From Algibacter_G agarivorans (lineage in GTDB: Bacteria > Bacteroidota > Bacteroidia > Flavobacteriales > Flavobacteriaceae), in NCBI RefSeq assembly GCF_039543245.1, contig NZ_BAABJJ010000030.1, positions 62,001-126,000 on the forward strand: DNA of 64,000 nucleotides, written 5' to 3'. Below are positions 40,750 to 49,125 of the stretch, in pieces. Each line of letters starts with the position of its first letter. The first letter of the stretch is position 1. The notes below the pieces were generated by a model that was given only the letters and a program-made list of their open reading frames with translations, had not been told where the DNA came from and made no database searches. The translations under genes were made by a program, and so were the position numbers.

Positions 40750-43233
40750 TTAATTGTCAAACCCTCTTGCAATGGGCATTTTTTCATCAGCTTCATTATG
40801 TCCTTCTTCTGCTCCTAAACTGGGGTAGTATCTAAAATAATTTGCCCAACCATATTTTTGTTTAATTTCAAAGGCTTCTAACCCAATGGCTCTAAGTTCT
40901 TTTCTGTCCTTTTCCTTATCGGCTACAAGTAACATATAATCATTACTCGAAAGATTATTTTTCTTTTCGTCCGTTAAAGTAATTTCAGTAAAAAATCTAT
41001 CTCCAATTTGCCCAGGAACTTTGCACGTTACTTCAACAAATTTTGCAGAACTATCACCTTTGATTTCAGAAATATCAAAGTTATCTTCCTTAATTACAGT
41101 TTTGTTGTTGTCTAGAAATTTAATAGTTGCTTTACAGTTGTTGAATGAATTATAATAATCGTTCACTACCCACAATTCACCTTTGAATTCTTCACCCGGT
41201 AACCAACGTCTGTCGTAATGTTTCATTGTGATTAACAAAGGTTGATATGCTTTTTTAACGTAATCAAAGGATAGTTTTTTCTCTTGATAATAGTCAACAA
41301 TACCCCATTTCATATCTGGTGCAAACGTGATGTAGTGGCAAATACAAATAGCACTAGTTTTTGGTTTTCGAGTTCTAAAATGTTCTAATGCATATTGAAA
41401 AATAACACCTTGGGCTATTTGAGTAGCTTCTACAAATTTTTCAAAACCATCTCTACTTTGATCTCCTAAAACTTCAAAGTTTAAAGTTCTAAGCGCGTCA
41501 AAATCGGTCCAATGGTGCCCCCAACTTGGTCCAGGAGGCCAGATTTCATCCTCCGGAATAAACTTTTTAATACTATCAATATTTGGACATGATGAAATTG
41601 CTAATTCTGGAATAACGGCATAATCTAAACTTGGGAAATAATCTTCCATAACAAATTCACCTTCGCCATAAAATAAATCGTTCGCATGGAAACTTTCATT
41701 GGGTTTGAAACCTAAATTTAAACCAACTTCATCACTTAATGGAGAAGAAGGAATAAAATGCAACGGTGTGTATGGTTTTATAGCTTCACCTAATTCATTC
41801 ACAAATTTAAGATTGTGCTCAGGGTCTGAAGCTGTCATAAATAATTCTTCTGAGCCTTCCAATAATACTAAACAAGGATGGTTTCGTTGTTCTTTAACAG
41901 ATGTTATGGCTTCTGCAAAAACGGCGTCTTTAAAGGCTTGGTCTTTTGGTAACGATAGACTTGCTAAGGGCAATACATCTTGCCAAACAGTAATACCCGC
42001 CTCATTACATAATTGGTAGAATAACGGAATTTCCTCTGGATGCCAGCCAAAAATCCTTAAATTATTAAAGTTGGCTTCTTTGGCTAAACGAATCAATTCT
42101 ATGTATTTACTTGGGTGCGCACGCCCCATAAAAATATCTGGTGGCCCTCCCCAAGTTCCGGAACGCATAAAATGGCGTTTGCCATTAATCATAACCGTCC
42201 ATGGGTTTTCTACTTGGTCTTTGGTGAACCCTGGATTGTGAACCATTTTCACCTCTCTAATGCCAAAGGATGTATCGGTTGTATCCAGTAATTTATTATC
42301 TCCTTCAGTAATAGTTATCTTAGCATTATATAAACTTTGGTCTCCCAAATCCCATGGCCACCAGAGTTTAGCGTCATCAATATTTAAACTCAATTCAAAT
42401 TGATTTATGCCTTTAGAAACCGAAACTGTTTTGTTTACTTCGTAGGTTTCTGAGCTAAAATTAGCGCCTTCAACAGCTATTTTTACTGTCACTTCTTTTT
42501 CTGAATCCTCATGGTTTTTGAGCTCTATTTCAAGATCAAGTTTTGCTGAATTTTCAGAAGTTATAGTTGGCTTTACATAAGTGTCTTCAATTGTAACTTT
42601 GCCAGTTGCTTCTAAATAAACAGGTTTCCAAATACCAGTAGGAGGTAGACTCACCCAATAGTCGCCATGCCATGCGGGTTTGCGGCCTGCGACTTGACTG
42701 TAGCGTCTAGGAGCTGGATGCAAACGAATCATAAGTACGTTAGTTCCAAAGCGTAGGTTTTCAAATCTAATGGTATTTGAAACATCGAATTTAAATTTTG
42801 AAAACATCCCTTCATGTGAACCTAAAAATGTTCCGTTCAGCCACACGTCACAACCAAAATCTACACCATCAAATACTAGTTGAATATGTTTGTCATACAT
42901 CTCTTTTGGTACATCAAACTGTCGTTTGTACCACCATTCGTTTTCTGGTACCCATTTAGCTTTTAGGCTGTTTCGCCCAAAATGCGGGTCGTCCAGACGT
43001 CCAGCACGCCATAAATCAGTATATACATCTCCTGGTACTTTGGCAAAACTCCAGTTGAATGAGTCACCAGTAATGTCAAAATTTAATTCGTGGAAACCAA
43101 TTTTAACCCCTTCTCCAGGTCGGATGCCTTCAAATTGCCAATTGTTTCCTGTTAAATCGAAAACAACTTTTTCGTTGGATTCAATGCCTCTTTTTGAAAG
43201 ATATTCTCTTTCTTCTTGACTAATGTTTTTCAC
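40750..43233 (-). CDS. GH2-like glycosidase (beta-mannosidase branch), apparently cytoplasmic
   Basis: An 827-residue protein with the GH2 order of sugar-binding domain (about 25-210; WWYKRQFDVPKEM, DGVDFGCDVWLNG), immunoglobulin-like domain (215-325), TIM barrel (about 340-640; FNNLRIFGWHPEE) and C-terminal sandwiches. The acid/base motif, usually GN.E, reads LLEGSEEL with Glu463 as the candidate. The nucleophile candidate is Glu543 in VIPELAISS. It has no signal peptide, unlike most Bacteroidota GH2 enzymes of polysaccharide loci. A 117-base gap with no clear promoter separates it from the oxidoreductase gene. The substrate cannot be read from sequence. Confidence 0.82.
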   Translation of the reverse strand: MKNISQEEREYLSKRGIESNEKVVFDLTGNNWQFEGIRPGEGVKIGFHELNFDITGDSFNWSFAKVPGDVYTDLWRAGRLDDPHFGRNSLKAKWVPENEWWYKRQFDVPKEMYDKHIQLVFDGVDFGCDVWLNGTFLGSHEGMFSKFKFDVSNTIRFENLRFGTNVLMIRLHPAPRRYSQVAGRKPAWHGDYWVSLPPTGIWKPVYLEATGKVTIEDTYVKPTITSENSAKLDLEIELKNHEDSEKEVTVKIAVEGANFSSETYEVNKTVSVSKGINQFELSLNIDDAKLWWPWDLGDQSLYNAKITITEGDNKLLDTTDTSFGIREVKMVHNPGFTKDQVENPWTVMINGKRHFMRSGTWGGPPDIFMGRAHPSKYIELIRLAKEANFNNLRIFGWHPEEIPLFYQLCNEAGITVWQDVLPLASLSLPKDQAFKDAVFAEAITSVKEQRNHPCLVLLEGSEELFMTASDPEHNLKFVNELGEAIKPYTPLHFIPSSPLSDEVGLNLGFKPNESFHANDLFYGEGEFVMEDYFPSLDYAVIPELAISSCPNIDSIKKFIPEDEIWPPGPSWGHHWTDFDALRTLNFEVLGDQSRDGFEKFVEATQIAQGVIFQYALEHFRTRKPKTSAICICHYITFAPDMKWGIVDYYQEKKLSFDYVKKAYQPLLITMKHYDRRWLPGEEFKGELWVVNDYYNSFNNCKATIKFLDNNKTVIKEDNFDISEIKGDSSAKFVEVTCKVPGQIGDRFFTEITLTDEKKNNLSSNDYMLLVADKEKDRKELRAIGLEAFEIKQKYGWANYFRYYPSLGAEEGHNEADEKMPIARGFDN

Positions 43234-43350
43234 TTTATATTATGTTTAATTCACTAATAATTCTTCTAATATTTTTTAATTCTGAATACTATGCCCTTTT
43301 AAAATATAGATTTATGTTCATATTATCATTTCTTTTTCAAAGTGTTTTTA

Positions 43351-44421
43351 TCAAACATTATAATTAGGAGAAACTCCACCATAATTATTTGATTCGTAAG
43401 CCGCTTCTACAATTGCCATGGAGTGAACTACGTCTTCAACACTTGTTGGTAATTCGTCTGTAGAGCCTTCAACATAGCGCATTAAAGACGCCATAGTACC
43501 TACAAATGCATCAGGAAACCATGAGCCTTCTAAATCTACCTCAATCCATTTTGGGTCTTCTCCTTTTTTCAAAATGCTATATTGAAATAGGTCAGGTTTC
43601 CCGTTAGGGTAATCTAGAAGCAGACCAATTCTTGCTTTAATCGCACCTTTAGTACCTTCCCATTTTACAAAACTTTCTTGATTTTTTTCTCCAAAGTTAT
43701 GATCGTGATTGGTATTGATAATGGCACGCATAGCATCATTGTAATCCATAATTGTGGTTGTTCTAGTTGATGACATTGGCTTTCCGGGATTCTTCAACGT
43801 TTTTGAATATACTTTTTTAGGATTACCTAAAAACGAACGTATCAAATCTATATAATGAATACTGTGTTGCTGGATTTCTAATCGCGGATGATTCACCACA
43901 TTTGGAAAATATTCCCAGGGTGTGTAAGTGGTTAAACGCACTTCAAAATCATATAATTCACCAATTAAACCTTCTTCAATTAAATATTTGGCTGCCATAA
44001 CATAGGGAGCGAAACGCATTTGGCAATTAATGGCTGCTTTTAGTTTTTTTCTTCTACAAACCTCCAAAATTTCCAAGGTTTGCTCATAATTGTCACCCAT
44101 TGGTTTTTGAATTAAAACCGCTGCTTCATCTGGTAATAATTCTAAGGTTGCTAAAAACTGATTTGGCATTAACGTTAAATCAAACACAGCGTTTTTAGGT
44201 GCTGCAGCAATCATGTCTTCAGTTGTGTTATAGACATTGGGTATGTTAAATGATGCTGCTAAATCTTCAGCTTTTTCCCGTGTTCTATTAGTAATGCCTT
44301 CAACAACAAATCCTGCTTTTTTGTACGCTGGTAAATGTGCGTCTCTAACAATACCACCAGCACCAATAATATAAATGGGGCGTTTTTCTTTTGGTAATTC
44401 AGGTTTGTAAACTAGTTCCAT
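43351..44421 (-). CDS. Gfo/Idh/MocA family oxidoreductase
   Basis: A 356-residue NAD(P)-dependent sugar or inositol dehydrogenase-like protein. The Rossmann motif is IYIIGAGGIVRDAHLPAYKKAG. The usual EKP cofactor/catalytic motif reads IQKPMG. The C-terminal alpha/beta domain includes RLEIQQHSIHYIDLIRSFLG with the conserved His. It is cytoplasmic, with no Tat or Sec signal. Family members oxidise sugar hydroxyls, often at C3 or C1. It starts two bases after the second solute-binding-like gene, so it belongs to the same transcript. The substrate is probably the sugar handled by the two binding-like proteins (inference). Confidence 0.85.
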   Translation of the reverse strand: MELVYKPELPKEKRPIYIIGAGGIVRDAHLPAYKKAGFVVEGITNRTREKAEDLAASFNIPNVYNTTEDMIAAAPKNAVFDLTLMPNQFLATLELLPDEAAVLIQKPMGDNYEQTLEILEVCRRKKLKAAINCQMRFAPYVMAAKYLIEEGLIGELYDFEVRLTTYTPWEYFPNVVNHPRLEIQQHSIHYIDLIRSFLGNPKKVYSKTLKNPGKPMSSTRTTTIMDYNDAMRAIINTNHDHNFGEKNQESFVKWEGTKGAIKARIGLLLDYPNGKPDLFQYSILKKGEDPKWIEVDLEGSWFPDAFVGTMASLMRYVEGSTDELPTSVEDVVHSMAIVEAAYESNNYGGVSPNYNV

Positions 44422-44423
44422 GG

Positions 44424-45659
44424 TTATTTATTTTCTATACAATCAATCTCTAATTGAGCAATGTCTAAAATGGATTTAATGTCTTTTGAAGTATTAATGA
44501 CTTCTAAAACCAATTTATCTATAACAGTTGCAATTTCAGACCAGTTACTTTTTCTTGGGAGCGATCGTGTTTTTTTATGTAACGCTTCTAATTTATAATA
44601 ATAGGGCACTTCTTTATTTACATCTTTATCATGCCATGTAGATTTTCGGCAACCGATAGCTCCTTCTAAAGTTAATAATTTATCGTTTTTTTCATTTACT
44701 GCAAATTTTATAAACTCGTAGGCTAGTTTTTTATGCTGACTACCGCTACCTATAACATACATCCAGTAAGCGTTTAGCGATGTTCCTTCTCCAGTAGGGC
44801 CAGATGGTACATTTGCAATATCTACTTTCCCTTTTACCTTAGAATCTTCTAAAAACTCACACATTGATGCAAAACCAAACCAGTTTACCATCATCGCTAA
44901 ATTTCCATTTGCGAAAGCCATTCCAGATTTTACAGAATCAAAATCTCTTGAATCTGGATGAATTGCGTTTATGTTTTTCAAAGCTTTTCTATAAAATTCC
45001 ATACCCTCGATAGCGGCTTCAGAGTTTAATTTTATTTTTTTGTTTTCATCGAAAAGCTCTCCGTTACGTGTCCATAATTGCAAACAAAAATCGAAAACGG
45101 TGTTGTGCGCGTCGGGATAAGCGGCAAATGTTGTTCCATATAAACCGTCTTTTGGTCTATTAAAAAATTCGGCAACTTCAATTAAGTTATCCCACGTTTT
45201 GGGAATTTCTAAAGGTTTTCCAAATTGTTTTTTGAAGGTTTCTTTTTCTGAAGGAGATTCAAATAAATCTTTTCTATAGATTAAACATTCAGGACCATCG
45301 TGAAATGGTAATCCCACTGTTTTTCCGTCAAATTCTTGCTTGTATAACAACGATCTAGACCAGCCATTTGGGAAATTCTGTGGTGCCTCTTTTTCAATGT
45401 AAGGTGTTAAATCTTCAATTGAATTTGAGGCATAAGCCTCAGTAATCCAATCGGTATTTATCAATGACACATCCCAAATGCCATTAGCTAATCCTTTTTC
45501 TTTTAGAATGGTATCATATAAGGGGTGCAAATCTAGAGGTACTGCTTCGAGTTCTAAATTACAACCAGTTTTTTCACAGAATAAATTCCAAATTTTAGCA
45601 ATAGCACTTTCAAAGGCATCAAATTTTCTTACTGCTATTCTAAATTTGTTATGTGCCAT
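44424..45659 (-). CDS. solute-binding-protein-fold protein without signal peptide (second of pair)
   Basis: A 411-residue protein with the fold of sugar ABC-transporter family-1 binding proteins: an early ISLINTDWITEAYA-like block, LPFHDGPECLIYRKDLFE, PKTWDNLIEVAEFF, GMAFANGNLAMMVNWFGFAS and QHKKLAYEFIKFAVNEKND. It begins MAHNKFRIAVRKFDAFESAI with no hydrophobic leader or lipobox. An in-frame TAA lies four codons upstream of the ATG, so a missed signal peptide is excluded. No ABC permease or ATPase lies nearby. It is coupled to the preceding CoA-transferase gene (one base between). A cytoplasmic carbohydrate-binding role is the likeliest reading. Confidence 0.8.
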   Translation of the reverse strand: MAHNKFRIAVRKFDAFESAIAKIWNLFCEKTGCNLELEAVPLDLHPLYDTILKEKGLANGIWDVSLINTDWITEAYASNSIEDLTPYIEKEAPQNFPNGWSRSLLYKQEFDGKTVGLPFHDGPECLIYRKDLFESPSEKETFKKQFGKPLEIPKTWDNLIEVAEFFNRPKDGLYGTTFAAYPDAHNTVFDFCLQLWTRNGELFDENKKIKLNSEAAIEGMEFYRKALKNINAIHPDSRDFDSVKSGMAFANGNLAMMVNWFGFASMCEFLEDSKVKGKVDIANVPSGPTGEGTSLNAYWMYVIGSGSQHKKLAYEFIKFAVNEKNDKLLTLEGAIGCRKSTWHDKDVNKEVPYYYKLEALHKKTRSLPRKSNWSEIATVIDKLVLEVINTSKDIKSILDIAQLEIDCIENK

Positions 45660-45660
45660 T

Positions 45661-46803
45661 TTAGCTAATTAATTCTTTGACAATTGCTTCGGTGTTTTCA
45701 CCAAGTTTTGGAGATCCTATAGGTGATTTTAAATATTCACCATCAATTTTTATAGGACATCGTGTCGTTTTATATTCAAAACCATCACTCATAGAAACTG
45801 TTTGAATCATGTCTAACACTTTAAAACCTTCTTCTGAAAATAAAGCATCCCAATCCATCACTTTTGCACACCAAATATCAGCAGGCTCTAATATAGACAA
45901 CCATTTTTCAGTAGTATCCGTGCTTAAATGATCTGCTAAAACTTTCTTGATTGTATCTCTTTCAGTAAACCAAGACGCTACTTCGGTGTATTCTTTTAAA
46001 GGTTCACAGGTTAATAATTCTCCTAAAAACGGAATAGATCCCATGGCTAATACCATATACCCGTTTTTAGTCTTATAGATGCCATAAGGGGCTCCTAAAT
46101 AAGCATGTGCGCTATTGTTTTTTGGGCGAACAGTTGGTTGGCCGCCATCATGATAGAATGTAGTGATAGATTCAAACTGAAAATCTAAAATAGATTCTAA
46201 CATGCTTACTGAGATTTTGCTGCCTTCTCCTGTTTTAGATCGCTTAACTAAAGCTGCTAAAATGCCTTGCACCAAATGTGCACCTGATAAAATATCTACT
46301 AAAGCTAAACCAATAGGAGTAGGGCCATTACCGTCAGTACCGTTTAGCCAAGTAATTCCTGATAAGGATTGTGCTAGTAAATCTTGTCCTGGTTTAGATT
46401 TCCAAGGACCTTCGTTTCCATAACCTGAAATGCTGCCATAAACAATATTCGGATTAATTTTTTTGATAGTTTCGAAATCAAACCCTAAACGCTCAATAAC
46501 ACCAGGTCTAAAATTATGTACTAAAATATCAGCCTTAGCAATTAACTTTAAAACACGTTGTTTGTCAATATCGTTTTTTAAATCGGCTTGAAAACTTTCT
46601 TTATTTCTATTGATGGCTCTGAAAATTGAGGATTCGCCATTTAGATTTACATTCGAAACGTATAATTGTCTGCAAATATCACCTGTTATTGGTCGTTCAA
46701 CTTTTATTACTCTTGCTCCCAAATCAGCTAGTCTTAATGTAGCTGATGGTGCTGATAAAAACTGACTTAAATCTATAACTAATATATCTTCTAATGGTTT
46801 CAT
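45661..46803 (-). CDS. CaiB/BaiF family III CoA-transferase (second of pair)
   Basis: A 380-residue family III CoA-transferase: LVIDLSQFLSAPSATLRLAD, LGARVIKVERPITGD, NFRPGVIERLGF, YGSISGYGNEGPW and the catalytic Asp170 in ALVDILSGAHLVQG. These enzymes move CoA between carboxylic acids through an enzyme-bound anhydride. It is the same length as, and clearly paralogous to, the protein encoded immediately upstream. Several family III enzymes work as heteromers, as in benzylsuccinate CoA-transferase. It sits between its paralogue (six bases) and a binding-like gene (one base). Confidence 0.9.
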   Translation of the reverse strand: MKPLEDILVIDLSQFLSAPSATLRLADLGARVIKVERPITGDICRQLYVSNVNLNGESSIFRAINRNKESFQADLKNDIDKQRVLKLIAKADILVHNFRPGVIERLGFDFETIKKINPNIVYGSISGYGNEGPWKSKPGQDLLAQSLSGITWLNGTDGNGPTPIGLALVDILSGAHLVQGILAALVKRSKTGEGSKISVSMLESILDFQFESITTFYHDGGQPTVRPKNNSAHAYLGAPYGIYKTKNGYMVLAMGSIPFLGELLTCEPLKEYTEVASWFTERDTIKKVLADHLSTDTTEKWLSILEPADIWCAKVMDWDALFSEEGFKVLDMIQTVSMSDGFEYKTTRCPIKIDGEYLKSPIGSPKLGENTEAIVKELIS

Positions 46804-46809
46804 TCTCTA

Positions 46810-47952
46810 TTATAGATTGAATTCGTTAATGATGTCTTCAGTATGTTGCCCTACTCTTGGAGCTGGTTTGCTAGCGAAAATACGTTCGTCATTTACTCTA
46901 ATAGGACACCTTATAGTGTGTACTACTTCGCCCGAAAGTAAAGGGAGTTTTTGATCCATTTGCAATACTTTATAAGCATCATGTTCTAATAAGGTTTTAT
47001 AATCAAACACATCAGAACACCAAATACCTTCTGGTCTTAATAAATTTAGCCAATGTTTAGTAGTTTCCTTGATTAGAACCGCTCTTAAAATGTCCATGAT
47101 TTCATCGCGTTTGGTGAACCATGAATCAGTGTCATAATAGTTCTCAATCTCCTCGCAATTGATAATTTTTCCTAGTTTTAGAAGCGAGCCCATGGCAAGA
47201 GCAATGTATTTATCTTTTGTTTTGTATATGCCATAAGGAGCACCTAAATAAGGATTTGCTGCACCTTGTTTTGCTCTTACGGGACGTTTGTTACCATCGT
47301 TGAGGTACGTTGTGATAACTTCAAATTGTAAATCTAAGGTTGATTCTAAGAGGCTAACTTCGACCAAAGCTCCTTTGTTAGTTTTTTCTCGTTTTACTAA
47401 ACTAGCGAGTATGCCATGAGCTAAGTGTGTGCCTGTAATAATATCTGAAACCGCAGCGCCTACAGGTGTGGGGTCATCATCCTTATTGCCTGTTAAGTTA
47501 GTAAATCCAGACATGGCTTGGATTAATAAATCCTGGCCTGGTTTTGCTGCCCAAGGGCCTTCAGTTCCATAGCCAGTAACAGTGCCATATATCAATTTTG
47601 GATTGATGTTTTGAATGGTATTAAAGTCCAGTCCAATTTTTTCCATAACTCCAGGTCGGAAGTTATGGGTCATTACATCGGCTTGACTAATTAATTTTTT
47701 TACACGCTCTAAATCCTCTGGGTCTTTTAAATTGGCCGCATAAGAATCTTTATTTCTGTTCACAGTATGAAACACCAAACTGCTATCATCTAAAAATAAG
47801 TTTTTTAAAGCAATTTGTCTTCCAGCTTCACCAGTATTTGGTCTTTCTATTTTTATGACTCTTGCTCCTAAATCTGCAAGTTTTAAGCCAGCTGAAGGGC
47901 CAGCCATAAACTGTGCAAATTCTAGAACTAAAATGCCTTCTAATGGTCTCAT
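46810..47952 (-). CDS. CaiB/BaiF family III CoA-transferase (first of pair)
   Basis: A 380-residue paralogue of the next gene, alignable over its whole length without large gaps: LVLEFAQFMAGPSAGLKLAD, LGARVIKIERPNTGE, NFRPGVMEKIGL, YGTVTGYGTEGPW and Asp170 in AVSDIITGTHLAHG. Both copies keep the catalytic Asp, so neither is obviously a dead subunit. It lies four bases after the first binding-like gene. The arrangement binding protein, CoA-transferase, CoA-transferase, binding protein is symmetrical. The acid it activates is unknown; a sugar acid is suggested by the neighbours. Confidence 0.9.
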   Translation of the reverse strand: MRPLEGILVLEFAQFMAGPSAGLKLADLGARVIKIERPNTGEAGRQIALKNLFLDDSSLVFHTVNRNKDSYAANLKDPEDLERVKKLISQADVMTHNFRPGVMEKIGLDFNTIQNINPKLIYGTVTGYGTEGPWAAKPGQDLLIQAMSGFTNLTGNKDDDPTPVGAAVSDIITGTHLAHGILASLVKREKTNKGALVEVSLLESTLDLQFEVITTYLNDGNKRPVRAKQGAANPYLGAPYGIYKTKDKYIALAMGSLLKLGKIINCEEIENYYDTDSWFTKRDEIMDILRAVLIKETTKHWLNLLRPEGIWCSDVFDYKTLLEHDAYKVLQMDQKLPLLSGEVVHTIRCPIRVNDERIFASKPAPRVGQHTEDIINEFNL

Positions 47953-47956
47953 CTAT

Positions 47957-49108
47957 CTAAATTTCTAGTGATTTTTTGTATAATTCATTTAATTGAGAAA
48001 GCAATAATTGTTCGTTACCTCCATGCATCAAGTAGTTCCTAATTGGTGCGCCTGCTCTATCCTGAAAATACATATGTCCATTGTATCTAGGACGTAAAAA
48101 TGAGCGATCTAAACCGGGTAATGTGTTTTTAAAGAAGTTTGCTGTTAAACTATTTGTATGATTGTCTGTCCATGCTTTTCTATGCCCTGGTTGTCCGCCA
48201 TTATCAAAGAAAATGGTTTTTTGAATAGCTTCAGAACCCACATACTCAACATACTTCATTACGGTTTCAATGTCTTTTGTTTTAGCAGAAACTGCTAATC
48301 CTGTTCCACCTAAAGTTGAAATTGCTCCAACACCAATGATTTTAATCATATCATGAAAATGTAACAACTTTCTAGCATAACCTTTTCTGCTGTAATTGGA
48401 ATAGCCGTAAGCCCAAGGACAATACGCATATTTGTCTGTAAGTGTCATCGCTTCATATACTTTAATTGGATTCCAATCAAAAATTTCTGGATCCATTTCA
48501 ATAGCAAGTGCTCTTAATAGTTTTAGTGCTTCAACTCCAATTTTTTCACTAACTACATGGTCTTTAGATGTGCAAACTTCTTCTCCTAAATTACAGCACA
48601 TCATATAAAAGTTCATTAATGTGTCTTGCGGAATCCCAGGCATAATTACTAAACCTTGTTTAGCAAGTGCTAATAAATCGTCATAAGTTTCTGGGAGTTT
48701 TAAACCTTTGTCATTTAGTATATCTGGTCTGCTAGACGCTACTGGTGTTGCAGCATCTACTGCCAAAGCCCATTGGTGTCCGTTTGAAGCATAACTTTCG
48801 TGTGAACGTCCTACTGTATTTTCTTCTAAATCTTTCATAAACGATTTTGGAAGGTATTCATCTAAAGGTAAGATAACGTTGTTTTTACCAGCGAATCCCG
48901 CCCATGGGTGGTCTATAATTAACAAATCGTAGCGTTCTGCTAGTTTGTCAATAGGTTCGTCTGCAAAAGCTTGCAACGAGCGTTTCTCCCAAGTTATTTC
49001 TACTCCAGGATTTAATTCCGAAAAGCGTTGTGCCGTGGCTACCATAGGTGTAAATCCTCTGCTATGGTTCCAGGTAATGCCTTTTAATTGTATGTTTTTT
49101 GTACTCAT
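47957..49108 (-). CDS. solute-binding-protein-fold protein without signal peptide (first of pair)
   Basis: A 383-residue protein of the sugar-binding-protein type: LKGITWNHSRGFTPMVATAQ at the start, RYDLLIIDHPWAGFAGKNN, LPLDEYLPKSF, WALAVDAATPVASSRPDIL, LPETYDDLLALAKQG and NYLMHGGNEQ at the end. The N-terminus MSTKNIQLKG is polar, and an in-frame TGA lies five codons upstream of the ATG, so no export signal can be present. It is 17 bases after the symporter gene. It is distantly related in fold to the protein at 44424 but not a close copy. It may bind sugar in the cytoplasm (inference). Confidence 0.8.
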   Translation of the reverse strand: MSTKNIQLKGITWNHSRGFTPMVATAQRFSELNPGVEITWEKRSLQAFADEPIDKLAERYDLLIIDHPWAGFAGKNNVILPLDEYLPKSFMKDLEENTVGRSHESYASNGHQWALAVDAATPVASSRPDILNDKGLKLPETYDDLLALAKQGLVIMPGIPQDTLMNFYMMCCNLGEEVCTSKDHVVSEKIGVEALKLLRALAIEMDPEIFDWNPIKVYEAMTLTDKYAYCPWAYGYSNYSRKGYARKLLHFHDMIKIIGVGAISTLGGTGLAVSAKTKDIETVMKYVEYVGSEAIQKTIFFDNGGQPGHRKAWTDNHTNSLTANFFKNTLPGLDRSFLRPRYNGHMYFQDRAGAPIRNYLMHGGNEQLLLSQLNELYKKSLEI

Positions 49109-49125
49109 GTTATAATAAATTCAAT

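Noticed and set aside
47957..49108. A classical periplasmic ABC sugar-binding protein
   Set aside because: There is no signal peptide or lipobox, an in-frame stop lies just upstream of the ATG, and there are no permease or ATPase genes nearby.
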